Source: Caballeronia sp. SEWSISQ10-4 2 | GTDB lineage: Bacteria > Pseudomonadota > Gammaproteobacteria > Burkholderiales > Burkholderiaceae | Reading direction: 5' to 3' | DNA: 64,000 nucleotides | Assembly (NCBI RefSeq): GCF_030464885.1 | Contig: NZ_JALPRJ010000011.1 | Location: 101,120 to 165,119 of the forward strand | Shown here: positions 55,971 to 64,000 of the stretch, piece after piece | Layout of the letters: each line of letters begins with the position of its first letter | Numbering within the stretch: position 1 is the stretch's first letter | The notes under the pieces: model-generated | The model's database searches: none | Seen by the model: the letters and a program-made list of their open reading frames with translations, nothing else | Told to the model about the DNA's origin: nothing | Position numbers and translations under genes: made by a program

Positions 55971-56771
55971 TCACCAGCTCGCGCCTGGATGCTGCCGAGC
56001 GACGCTTTGCAATTCCGCAAGCAGGAAGCCCATGTGTTCGGAATGCTCGCCGAGCTTGCCGGTTGTCACGTGTCTGGCATCGGCGGGTTTTTGCAGCGTG
56101 GCTTCGGCGAGCGTCGCGTCCACGTCCTCGCGCCACGCTGTTTCCAGATCCGCCGTGAGCGGACCGATGTTCGCATCGGCGATGCTCGTTTCCACGTCGT
56201 CGATACTGAAAAACTCGCGCGTGTAAGGCATCAGGTAATCCACCGCCGCCTGCGCCCGACGATGCGATTCCTCGGTGCCATCGCCGAAACGCAACAGCCA
56301 GTCGCTCGCGTGATTCAGGTGATAGCGCGTTTCCTTGATCGACTTCGACGCGATCGCCGCGAGTTGTGCGTCCGTCGATTGCGTGAGCGCCGTCCAAACA
56401 TGCGCCATCAGCGTCGAATAAAGGAAATTGCGCACGACCGTCACGGCGTAATCGCGATCCGAACGCGCCGTGCCCGACAGCGGACCCGCGTGCGGCAACT
56501 CGGTCAGCGTGTAATTGCGGAAGTCGCGTTCGTTGCGGAAATACGCGTAGTCGTCTTCGGTTTTCTTCGTGCCGTTGAGTTCTGCATCGAGTGTGGCGGC
56601 GTGCGAGTAGAGCAGCCGCGCCTGGCCGATCAGATCGAGGCTGATGTTTGCCAGCGCGATGTCTTCCTCGAGCACCGGGCCGTGTCCGCACCATTCGCCG
56701 TTGCGCTGACCGAGGATCAGCGCGTTATCGGCGAGGCGCAGGACGTAGGAGAGATGTTGGGGCGTCGTCAT
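55971..56771 (-). CDS. paaC: Phenylacetyl-CoA epoxidase subunit C
   Basis: A 266-aa four-helix protein of the ferritin-like superfamily, the structural partner of PaaA. Conserved parts are DNALILGQRNGEWCGHGPVLEEDIALANI and ISLDLIGQARLLYSHAA (in parts), and HLNHASDWLLRFGDGTEESH. I start at the ATG at 56771, which has AAGGG upstream; a GTG at 56792 that overlaps the paaB stop is possible too. Confidence 0.92.
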   Translation of the reverse strand: MTTPQHLSYVLRLADNALILGQRNGEWCGHGPVLEEDIALANISLDLIGQARLLYSHAATLDAELNGTKKTEDDYAYFRNERDFRNYTLTELPHAGPLSGTARSDRDYAVTVVRNFLYSTLMAHVWTALTQSTDAQLAAIASKSIKETRYHLNHASDWLLRFGDGTEESHRRAQAAVDYLMPYTREFFSIDDVETSIADANIGPLTADLETAWREDVDATLAEATLQKPADARHVTTGKLGEHSEHMGFLLAELQSVARQHPGASW

Positions 56772-56788
56772 GGGGCTTGACCCTTCGC

Positions 56789-57073
56789 TCACATGTGGTT
56801 GATTTCGTCGGGCAGCACGAAGAACGTGGGGTGCCGATAGATCTTGTCGCCGGCCGGGTCGAAGAACTCGGCTTTATCGGCGGGATCGGAGGCAGTGATC
56901 GCCGCCGATGGAACCACCCAAATGCTCACACCTTCCTGGCGCCGCGTGTAGACATCGCGCGCCATGCGCAACGCTGCGGGGGCATCCGGCGCGTGCAGGC
57001 TGCCGCAATGCTTGTGATCAAGGCCCTGCTTGCTGCGCACGAACACTTCCCAGATCGGCCATTCGTTATTCAT
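56789..57073 (-). CDS. paaB: Phenylacetyl-CoA epoxidase subunit B
   Basis: A 94-aa small subunit. The typical PaaB features are the N-terminal WPIWEVFVRSKQGLDHKHCG, then HAPDAPAALRMARDVYTRR and GVSIWVVPSAAI, with the end KIYRHPTFFVLP. It helps hold the PaaAC complex together. Length and sequence are normal. It lies twelve bases after paaA. Confidence 0.93.
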   Translation of the reverse strand: MNNEWPIWEVFVRSKQGLDHKHCGSLHAPDAPAALRMARDVYTRRQEGVSIWVVPSAAITASDPADKAEFFDPAGDKIYRHPTFFVLPDEINHM

Positions 57074-57085
57074 CTTTCGCTCTCC

Positions 57086-58084
57086 TTATGCAGCGTGCTT
57101 TTGAGCACGCGCAGCTTGTTTGGCGGCGTAGGCGAGGGCGGCTTCGCGCACCCAGAGGCCGTCGTCGTGTGCTTTTACGCGCGTGGCGAGCCGCTCCTTG
57201 TTGCAGGGGCCGTCACCGTTCACGACGCGCCAGAACTCTTCCCAATCGATCTCGCCATAGTCGTGTGCCTGCCGTTCTTCGTTCCACTTCAGGTCGGAAT
57301 CGGGCAGCGTGACGCCGAGAATCCTGGCTTGCTCGACGGTGGCATCGACGAATTTCTGCCGCAGATCATCATTCGATATCCGCTTGATGCCCCATTTGAA
57401 CGACTGGCCGCTGTGGATGGAATCCTTGTCGCTCGGGCCGAACATCATCAGCACCGGCCACCACCAGCGGTCCACCGCCTGCTGCACCATTTCCTTCTGC
57501 GCTCCAGTGCCTTTCATCATGGAGAGCAACGCGTCGAAACCTTGCCGCTGATGGAACGACTCTTCCTTGCAGATGCGGATCATGGCGCGCGCATACGGGC
57601 CATACGTGCAGCGGCAGAGCGGGATCTGGTTCATGATCGCCGCGCCATCCACCAGCCAGCCGATCACACCCACGTCCGCCCAGGTGGGCGTCGGATAATT
57701 GAAGATGCTCGAGTACTTGGCTTTTCCGGCGTGCAGGGCATCGACGAGCTGATCGCGCGACACCCCCATGGTTTCCGCCGCGCTATATAGATAGAGGCCG
57801 TGGCCGCCTTCGTCCTGCACCTTCGCGAGCAGGATCGCCTTGCGCTTCAGGCTCGGCGCGCGCGAAATCCAGTTGCCTTCAGGCAGCATGCCGACGATTT
57901 CCGAATGCGCGTGCTGCGAGATCTGACGAATCAGCGTCTTGCGGTAGGCATCGGGCATCCAGTCCTGGGGTTCGATCTTGCCGTCGGCGGCCATCACGGA
58001 GTCGAAACGGCTGAGTTCCGGCGATTCGGACGCCGGATCGATGGGCTGCACGTTGCCGGGGATATCGAGGGATTGCGTGTACAT
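57086..58084 (-). CDS. paaA: Phenylacetyl-CoA epoxidase catalytic subunit A
   Basis: A 332-aa di-iron oxygenase that epoxidises the ring of phenylacetyl-CoA. Family features include [34 protein letters not shown] (in parts) with metal-ligand Glu/His residues, [20 protein letters not shown] (two conserved helices), [16 protein letters not shown] and the end of the fold. The frame opens at 58120, but the ATG at 58084 is the family start. A perfect TetR-type palindrome (58128-58143) lies 43 bases upstream. It heads the paaABCDE operon. Confidence 0.94.
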   Translation of the reverse strand: MYTQSLDIPGNVQPIDPASESPELSRFDSVMAADGKIEPQDWMPDAYRKTLIRQISQHAHSEIVGMLPEGNWISRAPSLKRKAILLAKVQDEGGHGLYLYSAAETMGVSRDQLVDALHAGKAKYSSIFNYPTPTWADVGVIGWLVDGAAIMNQIPLCRCTYGPYARAMIRICKEESFHQRQGFDALLSMMKGTGAQKEMVQQAVDRWWWPVLMMFGPSDKDSIHSGQSFKWGIKRISNDDLRQKFVDATVEQARILGVTLPDSDLKWNEERQAHDYGEIDWEEFWRVVNGDGPCNKERLATRVKAHDDGLWVREAALAYAAKQAARAQKHAA

Positions 58085-58127
58085 GACGATCGCTCGCTCT
58101 AGGAAGTCACTGTGCCGCAATTATAAG

Positions 58128-58143
58128 CCGACCGTCCGGTCGG
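58128..58143. promoter_or_regulatory. TetR-type operator CCGACCGTCCGGTCGG before paaA (likely PaaR site)
   Basis: Perfect inverted repeat CCGACCG-TC-CGGTCGG, flanked by A/T, starting 43 bases before the paaA ATG. It overlaps the region where a promoter should be. This matches the kind of site used by TetR repressors of phenylacetate genes in beta-proteobacteria; the regulator is encoded at 52722-53327. Confidence 0.78.
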
Positions 58144-58228
58144 TTAATAGTTATTTTTTGAGATAGATTCGGACGGGGCGAGGGCGGAGTGCTTTTGTGT
58201 CGAATGAATTCGTCAGATCTTTCCAGTC

Positions 58229-59641
58229 CTACCCCACGCTCGCTTCAAACGCCCGCCGATAATTCTCCCCAAGAATTTTCCCCGTTTCTTCGTTCGAAAA
58301 TCCTGCGGCAAGGAGCTCGTTCGCAAAGTCAGGCAATTGGCCATAGTGAGTAAAAACCGGCGGAGAAATAAAGCCCAGCATGTCCGTGCCCATGCCGACA
58401 TGGTCAACGCCGACCAGATCGGCCATCCGCTTGACGCCTTCGGCCATCCCCCGCAGGTCCCTGAATGTCCCGGAGCTTGGCCAGACGCCGATCACACCGC
58501 CCGTTTCGGCGACGGCGCGAGCGTGGTCGGGATTGATCAGCCGGCTTCGGCCGCCTGGATGCGCGGACAGCGCGGTGTGAGACAAAACCAGCGGTTTCGA
58601 CGATACCGTCGCCGCCCGTTTGACGAGATCGAATGTGCCGTGGGCAACGTCGACGACGATCCCGAGGTCATTGCATCGCCGAACGACCTGCGCGCCGAAA
58701 TCCGTCAAACCTCCATGTTCGGGCGGCTCGGTCTGGATATCGCCGAGTTCGTTGACGCGGTAGTGCGTCAGTTGCAAGTGGCGAAGCTGGTGCTGTGCGT
58801 ACGCTTCATCGACGCGATCCAGTTGCCCCTCCAGGAAATCGCCGCCTTCCGACGCGATAATCGCGCTCGGCCCCGCGTTCGCACGCGCCTTCAGCGAGGC
58901 GCTGTCGGTGGTGACATTCAATTGCTCGCGCTCGATCAACGCGTGCACCCGCGCGAATTCGGTTTGTCCAAGCGCGTACAGTTCGCCGGACGCGGGAGGC
59001 CGGTACGCCTCGATACGCTTGCGATCCGACGATACCCGCGTGACCACGGTATCGGTGACGATCGCCAAGGTGACGACGTTCATCCCGCCGCTGCGCATCG
59101 GCGCGGCGAGCGGGACGAAAGGGCGGTTGGCGCCAATCGCCGGATCGTGGGAGATGATCACGCGGCCGGCGTGGCTGTGCATGTCCATCGTCAGCGCGCC
59201 GTTTAGGCGCCAATTCCTGGCTGCATCCTGATCGTCGGTATATCCGGCGAAACGGCCGCGAGCACAGGCGGCCAGACCCAATGCGGCAGTCGATGCCAGG
59301 AACGCCCGCCGGCTGAATGGCTTGTCGGGGCTTGTCACGCACGCATCGACGAGTTGATAACGCCAACCCGCCGGATCGTCGATCAAACGGCGCAGTCGTC
59401 CGCGAATCGTCACCGGTTCGTCTTGCACTCGGATCAGTGAGGCACCAATAACTTCGATGCTCGATCGCGGATTGTTTGGCGTGCAACCGGGACAGCACGG
59501 AGCGTCGGCCGCCAGCAAGAAATAGTCGACGCATGGGTCTGGTTCGAGCGGAATCATCCAGCCTGAGAGTTCGACCACGCTGTCATGCAGCGTGTCGGCC
59601 TGACCCGAGCGAATGCTCGACCAATCGATTTGCATCGACAT
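58229..59641 (-). CDS. Fusion: DUF3299-like domain, internal Tat/lipobox signal, M19 dipeptidase
   Basis: A 470-aa protein with an odd order. Residues about 1-105 resemble the small DUF3299-type domain (LSGWMIPLEPD, CCPGCTPNNP). Then a twin-arginine signal (SRRAFLASTAALGLAAC, 110-126) ends in a lipobox Cys, and residues about 145-470 form a membrane dipeptidase (M19). Zinc ligands are seen in TMDMHSHAG (H155, H157), SEGGDFLEG, VDVAHGT and LSHTALSAH. Normal M19 lipoproteins start with the Tat signal. Either two neighbouring genes fused in frame, or the Tat start at about residue 108 is used too. Confidence 0.8.
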   Translation of the reverse strand: MSMQIDWSSIRSGQADTLHDSVVELSGWMIPLEPDPCVDYFLLAADAPCCPGCTPNNPRSSIEVIGASLIRVQDEPVTIRGRLRRLIDDPAGWRYQLVDACVTSPDKPFSRRAFLASTAALGLAACARGRFAGYTDDQDAARNWRLNGALTMDMHSHAGRVIISHDPAIGANRPFVPLAAPMRSGGMNVVTLAIVTDTVVTRVSSDRKRIEAYRPPASGELYALGQTEFARVHALIEREQLNVTTDSASLKARANAGPSAIIASEGGDFLEGQLDRVDEAYAQHQLRHLQLTHYRVNELGDIQTEPPEHGGLTDFGAQVVRRCNDLGIVVDVAHGTFDLVKRAATVSSKPLVLSHTALSAHPGGRSRLINPDHARAVAETGGVIGVWPSSGTFRDLRGMAEGVKRMADLVGVDHVGMGTDMLGFISPPVFTHYGQLPDFANELLAAGFSNEETGKILGENYRRAFEASVG

Positions 59642-59750
59642 CCCCTGTTGAACGTTGTGGCTGAATTATGCAGTGGCAGGTCGGGCGAACTCAGTTTGCT
59701 CCCGGCGCTGAATGCGACAATGCGGCTTCGCTTTCAACCGTGTCCCCTGC

Positions 59751-61007
59751 ATGCCGTCACCGTCATCCTCCGAAATTCATTGCGCGCGCGTTGCCGTTAT
59801 TGGCGGCGGCCCTGCCGGCTTGATGGCTGCGGAAGCGCTCGCGGCAGGCGGCGTCGAAGTGGATCTTTACGACGCCATGCCGTCGGTCGGCCGCAAGTTT
59901 CTGATGGCAGGCAAGGGCGGGATGAATCTCACGCATTCCGAGCCCGCCGAATTGTTTGTCGCGCGTTACGCGGAGCGCCGGTCGCAGGTTGAACCGTTGT
60001 TGCGCCGTTTCGATGCCGCCGCGTTACGCGCATGGGTTCACGGGTTGGGCGTGGAAACCTTCGTTGGCAGCTCGGGCCGCGTGTTTCCCACCGACATGAA
60101 AGCCGCACCCATGCTGCGTGCCTGGCTGCATCGGCTACGCGGGTCGGGCGTGCGATTTCACATGCGGCATAAGTGGATTGGTTGGAGCGACGAAGCGCGG
60201 CGGCCTTTGCGATTTGCCACGCCGGAAGGCGAGCGCTCAGTCCAAGCCGATGCTGTTGTCTTCGCGCTCGGCGGCGCGAGCTGGCCGCGGCTCGGCTCGG
60301 ACGCGGCGTGGATTCCGTATCTGGAAGCGCGCAACGTGGGCGTGTCGCCGTTCGTGCCGTCGAATTGCGGCTTCGATATCAACTGGAGCGAGCACTTCAG
60401 CAGCCGTTTTGCGGGCGAGCCGCTGAAAGCCGTCGCGATCGGCTTGCCGCGGCTGGACGGCGGGATCGATTGGCGGACGGGCGAATGTTTGCTGACATCG
60501 ACGGGTATCGAGGGCAGTCTGATCTACGCGATGTCCGCGCGCATTCGCGATCGCCTGACCGCCGGTGACGCCACGTTTTTTCTGGATCTCGTACCGGCTT
60601 TAACGCAGCAGCGTGTCCACGATGAAGTGACCCATCCACGCGGCGCTCGTTCTATGTCGAGCCATTTGCAGAGCCGTCTGAACCTGACGGGCGCGAAGGC
60701 GGGTTTGCTGCGCGAGGTGCTGGGCCGCGAAGATTTCTCCGATACAGCGCGTCTTGCGCAACTTATCAAGGCGTTGCCGTTGACCGTGACGCGTCCGAGG
60801 CCGATTGCCGAAGCGATCAGCAGCGCGGGTGGCGTGACCTTCGAATCGCTCAATTCGAACTTGATGCTCGACGCACTGCCCGGCGTTTTCTGCGCGGGCG
60901 AGATGCTGGATTGGGAAGCGCCGACTGGCGGTTATCTGCTCACCGCGTGTTTCGCGAGCGGTTTGATCGCGGGCGAGGCGGCGCTGGCCTATCTGAAGCG
61001 GGCGTGA
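59751..61007 (+). CDS. HI0933-like flavoprotein (TIGR03862-type)
   Basis: A 418-aa FAD protein. The Rossmann motif AVIGGGPAGLMAAEAL opens the fold. GRKFLMAGKGGMNLTHSEP and the C-terminal VFCAGEMLDWEAPTGGYLLTACFASGLIAG (in parts) are clear marks of the family. The role is unknown; related proteins may act on tRNA or unknown substrates. The frame starts at 59712; I choose the ATG at 59751, because the family core begins some 12 residues later, but neither start has a clear RBS. Confidence 0.84.
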   Translation: MPSPSSSEIHCARVAVIGGGPAGLMAAEALAAGGVEVDLYDAMPSVGRKFLMAGKGGMNLTHSEPAELFVARYAERRSQVEPLLRRFDAAALRAWVHGLGVETFVGSSGRVFPTDMKAAPMLRAWLHRLRGSGVRFHMRHKWIGWSDEARRPLRFATPEGERSVQADAVVFALGGASWPRLGSDAAWIPYLEARNVGVSPFVPSNCGFDINWSEHFSSRFAGEPLKAVAIGLPRLDGGIDWRTGECLLTSTGIEGSLIYAMSARIRDRLTAGDATFFLDLVPALTQQRVHDEVTHPRGARSMSSHLQSRLNLTGAKAGLLREVLGREDFSDTARLAQLIKALPLTVTRPRPIAEAISSAGGVTFESLNSNLMLDALPGVFCAGEMLDWEAPTGGYLLTACFASGLIAGEAALAYLKRA

Positions 61008-61040
61008 ACCGGGTTCAAGCGCCCGCGCCAAAGACGAAAC

Positions 61041-62243
61041 TCAAGCCGGCACAAGACGCCACAACGACGTAATTTCGGCCGAACGCGCGTGATACAGCGG
61101 ATCGGTTTTATCGGCGGCGCGAGGGTGATGCGGGCGGATATCCATCCGGCCGTCCGTCTTCAACCCGGCGCGGTCGACCCACTCCTGGAATTCCGCACGC
61201 GTACGCAGACCAAGGTGCTCGGCGATATCGGAAAGAATCAGCCAGCCTTCGCCGCCCGGCGTCAAATGTGCGGCGAGCCCATCGAGAAAACCACGCAGCA
61301 TGCGGCTTTCGGGGTCGTAGATTGCATGTTCGATGGCCGAGCTCGGCCGGGCCGGCAGCCACGGCGGATTGCAGACGATCAACGGCGCACGGCCTTCCGG
61401 AAACAGATCGGCCTCGACCACTTTCACTTCCTGCGTGTATCCCAATAACTCGATGTTTTCGCGCGCGCAGGCGAGCGCGCGGGCATCGATTTCCGTCGCC
61501 ACCACACGCTTCACGCCGCGCTGCGCCAGCAAGGCGGCAAGCACGCCGGTTCCGGTGCCGATATCGAAAGCCAATTCCTTCGATGGCAACGGCTGATCCG
61601 CCACCAGCTTGATGTACTCGCCGCGGACCGGCGAAAACACCCCGTAGTAAGGGTGAATCCGCGCACCGAGCGCCTCGACGTCCACGCCCTTTTTACGCCA
61701 CTCGTGCGCGCCGACCAGCCCGAGCACCTCACGCAGCGACACGACCGACTCACCTGACGCCGCGCCATAAGCCTCCTCACACGCTTCCTTCACGACCGGC
61801 GCGCGACGCAGCGGAATGGCGTACTCCGCGTCGAGCGGCAACAGCAGCATGCCGAGCGTGCGCGCTCGCTGCGACTGGGCGAGCCGATGCAAATTGAACG
61901 CCTCGGCGGGAGCGGGCGGCGCTGCCGGCGGTGCATCGGGGGCGGCGCTGCGTTCTTTCGCTTTTGCTTTGGCCGACTTTTTCGGCCGTGTTTCGATGCG
62001 TCGTGCGACCGCCTGCAACAACTGCCGGGCGTTCTGGAAATCGCCGCGCCACAAGATTGCCGTGCCTTCGCAAGCCAGCCGATACGCGGAATCGGCGGTC
62101 ATCTGGTCATCGCCGATCACAACGCGTTTGGGCGGCGCGATTCCGCTTTCCGAGTGCCAGAGCGCCGAACGGTTCTCGCCTTTTTCCTCCCATTGGATCT
62201 GGGAGGGTGCGGCGCTGGTGCTAGGAGAAGTTTTGGAATGCAT
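61041..62243 (-). CDS. SAM-dependent methyltransferase, class I (HemK/RsmC-like core)
   Basis: A 400-aa protein. The N-terminal about 170 residues are a variable domain with a Lys/Ala/Pro-rich linker. A SAM-binding core follows (FDIGTGTGVLAALLAQRG, then VVATEIDARALACARENI), with the NPPW motif of N-methyltransferases acting on RNA or glutamine. The substrate is unknown. I start at the ATG at 62243 rather than 62309, as the added residues have no match to the family. It is convergent with the flavoprotein gene, 33 bases apart. Confidence 0.82.
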   Translation of the reverse strand: MHSKTSPSTSAAPSQIQWEEKGENRSALWHSESGIAPPKRVVIGDDQMTADSAYRLACEGTAILWRGDFQNARQLLQAVARRIETRPKKSAKAKAKERSAAPDAPPAAPPAPAEAFNLHRLAQSQRARTLGMLLLPLDAEYAIPLRRAPVVKEACEEAYGAASGESVVSLREVLGLVGAHEWRKKGVDVEALGARIHPYYGVFSPVRGEYIKLVADQPLPSKELAFDIGTGTGVLAALLAQRGVKRVVATEIDARALACARENIELLGYTQEVKVVEADLFPEGRAPLIVCNPPWLPARPSSAIEHAIYDPESRMLRGFLDGLAAHLTPGGEGWLILSDIAEHLGLRTRAEFQEWVDRAGLKTDGRMDIRPHHPRAADKTDPLYHARSAEITSLWRLVPA

Positions 62244-62425
62244 GCTGAATAAGTACCGGACAAAGTGAGAACCGCGAGGCGGAATGCCGACATTCTGAGG
62301 GCTTTTCACAAAATGGTCCGATTTTCGGCGAGAAAAGCCGGCCGATGGATGTGCTCGGGAACTGTAAGCGCCTGGTTTGCCCGTTCAGGCACAATCGCTT
62401 TTTCCCCCCTAACCCACGCTCCACG

Positions 62426-63703
62426 ATGAACCTTCGCGCCCTTTCCGCCGTTGCCGCCGCGACGCTGTTTGCTTCCCTGCTGCCGTCCACCAGTGCTCGC
62501 GCCGACGACGCCCCGGCTGAACACTGGGTGAGCGCCTGGAGCACGGCATTGCAGGCAATTCCGGAGCGAGCCGACTTGCCGGCGCTGTATCGCGCGCCGG
62601 AGATCGGTGGCCGGACGGTTCGGCAGATCGTCTATCCCGCCATCGACGGCCGGCACGTTCGGCTGCGCTTCAGCAATGTATACGGCACCACGCCGCTGGT
62701 GATCGAGGGTATACAAGTGGCGCGCGCCGTATCCGGCAATGCGGCGGCGACACGCGCGGGAGCGACCCATCCCGTGACGTTCGGCGGCAAGCAGGGTGTG
62801 ACCATCGCGCCGGGTGGCCAGATGGACAGCGACCCGATCGCCTTCGACGTCGCAGCCCACCAGCCGCTCGCCGTCAGTACTTATATGGGAGCAGGCCAAA
62901 AAATGGCCGCGTGGCATCGGGTGGCGAGCCAGACGAACTACGTGTCGACGCCCGGCAACCATTCCGCTGATACCGACGCCGCTGCGTTTCGTACCCGATT
63001 CACGCAATTTGTGTGGCTGACCAGCGTTTCCGTCGATACCGCGCCGGCGCGGACGCTGGTCGCGATTGGTGACTCCATCACCGACGGCATGCGCTCCACG
63101 CCGAATGCGAACCGCCGCTGGCCGGATGCTTTGGCGCGCCGGTTGACGCAAAAAGGCATCGACGGAACAGCTGTTGTGAACGCGGGAATCAGCGGCAATC
63201 GCTTGCTGAGCGCGTCACCGTGTTACGGCGATGCACTTCTGAACCGCTTCGATCGCGACGCGTTGCGCCAGCCTGGGGTGCGCGCCGTGATCCTGCTGAT
63301 CGGCATCAACGACATCAACTTCCCCGCGATGCCCCCGCACTCCGGTCTTGATTGCGACGATCCGCACACCTCCGTGACCGCCGATTCGCTGTTGCGTGGC
63401 TACCAGCGGTTGATTGCACAGGCTCACCAGCGCGGGGTCCGGATCTACGGTGCAACCTTGACGCCGGCTGCGCTGCCGCCGGAACGTGAGGCCATCCGGA
63501 CGGCGGTGAACGACTCGATCCGCTCGAGCCGCGCATTCGATGGCGTAATCGACTTCGACCGCGCACTGCGGGATCCGGCCCATCCCGACCGGCTTCAGCG
63601 GCGCTACGACAGTGGCGACCATATCCATCCCAGCGACGCGGGTTACGCGGCCATGTCGGAGGCTGTTCCCATCGACGAAATGGGGCTGGCAAAGGGCCGT
63701 TAG
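62426..63703 (+). CDS. Secreted SGNH/GDSL hydrolase
   Basis: A 425-aa exported esterase-like enzyme. The signal peptide covers residues 1-26 (cut after ARA). An N-terminal jelly-roll-like part is followed by the SGNH blocks: GDSITDG (S217), NAGISGN, LIGINDINFP and DHIHPSDAGY (D398, H401). Such proteins often act on acetylated polysaccharides or esters outside the cytoplasm. The frame opens earlier, but the signal peptide fixes the start at 62426. The rrn operon lies downstream. Confidence 0.88.
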   Translation: MNLRALSAVAAATLFASLLPSTSARADDAPAEHWVSAWSTALQAIPERADLPALYRAPEIGGRTVRQIVYPAIDGRHVRLRFSNVYGTTPLVIEGIQVARAVSGNAAATRAGATHPVTFGGKQGVTIAPGGQMDSDPIAFDVAAHQPLAVSTYMGAGQKMAAWHRVASQTNYVSTPGNHSADTDAAAFRTRFTQFVWLTSVSVDTAPARTLVAIGDSITDGMRSTPNANRRWPDALARRLTQKGIDGTAVVNAGISGNRLLSASPCYGDALLNRFDRDALRQPGVRAVILLIGINDINFPAMPPHSGLDCDDPHTSVTADSLLRGYQRLIAQAHQRGVRIYGATLTPAALPPEREAIRTAVNDSIRSSRAFDGVIDFDRALRDPAHPDRLQRRYDSGDHIHPSDAGYAAMSEAVPIDEMGLAKGR

Positions 63704-63850
63704 GACATTGCCGAAAATAGTTTGAAGATGTCCTTGCCTTGGTGCACGCCATCGCCTATTATTCGTCTCCTCGTTTCGCAACGAGGACCGCTAAAGAAAC
63801 AGGCGGCCTCCAAAGTCGGTAAGTTTGAAAGCAAATGCTCACAAACTTGG
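63704..63850. other. Gap between SGNH gene and rrn promoter
   Basis: No gene is seen. A 7-bp stem (cctcgtt at 63769-63775 with aacgagg at 63780-63786) with no T-run is present. The following A/T-rich stretch may be an UP element of the rrn promoter. Confidence 0.45.
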
Positions 63851-64000
63851 TTGACAAGGAGAAAAAGATTCTTCATAATCTCGTTTCTGTGCTGCGACTG
63901 CAGCGACGCGAAAGCGGCGGATCTGGAAGGATTCAGGTTTGGCGATTTTGGCGAATGTTCTTTAAAAACTAACAGCCGATAAGTGTGGGCGCTTGGTGCT
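63851..64000 (+). promoter_or_regulatory. Ribosomal RNA operon promoter and leader (16S start beyond window)
   Basis: A near-consensus promoter: TTGACA (63851-63856), 17-base spacer, CATAAT (63874-63879), with transcription expected near 63886. The leader that follows contains the boxA-like tgttctttaaaaa (63956-63968), which fits antitermination, and the segment cagccgataagtgtgggcg that is characteristic of Burkholderiaceae rrn leaders. The 16S gene should begin beyond the right edge. Confidence 0.85.

Noticed and set aside
55438..56694. 418-codon frame including paaD
   Set aside because: Its first 240 codons are a shadow of paaC; real paaD begins near 55965.

Overview
The window looks like about 64 kb of chromosome from a Burkholderiaceae member, most likely Caballeronia or Paraburkholderia. 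The reasons are high GC, lineage-typical small families (DUF4148, paired DUF2957 lipoproteins), a paaABCDE operon preceded by a TetR-type palindrome, an argC of the short type, and a ribosomal RNA promoter and leader of the Burkholderia kind at the right edge. I see no IS element, phage gene, CRISPR array, tRNA or origin. The species call is inference.

Layout. 1-3.3 kb: a Rieske ring-hydroxylating oxygenase (cut by the left edge), a LysR regulator and an FMN/2Fe-2S reductase. 3.3-12 kb: a DUF4148 protein, then a LysR gene divergent from a six-gene operon encoding a peptide-type ABC importer and a gamma-glutamyltransferase-like enzyme, which suggests uptake and cleavage of glutathione or other gamma-glutamyl compounds. 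12-15 kb: a small exported protein, DUF2252, RidA and AlkB-type genes. 15-23 kb: a YtfQRT/YjfF-like sugar importer with its LacI regulator, a PhyH-type dioxygenase and an aldose-1-epimerase.

23-33 kb is a mixed housekeeping stretch: two orphan receivers, an EEP hydrolase, a Lon-like AAA ATPase without protease, an FAD oxidoreductase, HiPIP, an MHS-family transporter, a cupin, a Mut7-C protein and a beta-hydroxyacid dehydrogenase. 33-45 kb: OmpW, two DUF2957 lipoproteins, a 19-codon micro-ORF with its own RBS and terminator, argC, a WrbA-like flavodoxin, a PEBP protein, a decayed RcsB-like response regulator, pyrE and maeB.

45-58 kb is rich in aromatic amino-acid catabolism. It holds an indolepyruvate ferredoxin oxidoreductase fusion, hppD (4-hydroxyphenylpyruvate dioxygenase) divergent from an Lrp regulator, and paaABCDE with a TetR regulator. 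hppD is interrupted by a run of 55 G, which replaces about 60 coding bases and is probably a sequencing or assembly artefact. 58-64 kb: an unusual DUF3299-like/Tat/M19 dipeptidase fusion, a flavoprotein, a methyltransferase, an SGNH hydrolase, and the rrn promoter.

The most unusual items are the poly-G lesion in hppD, the micro-ORF with a perfect palindrome in front of it, the dipeptidase fusion, the NlpC/P60 gene whose 5' end seems frameshifted, and several repeated operator-like motifs next to their presumed regulators. No wholly new multi-gene system stands out.
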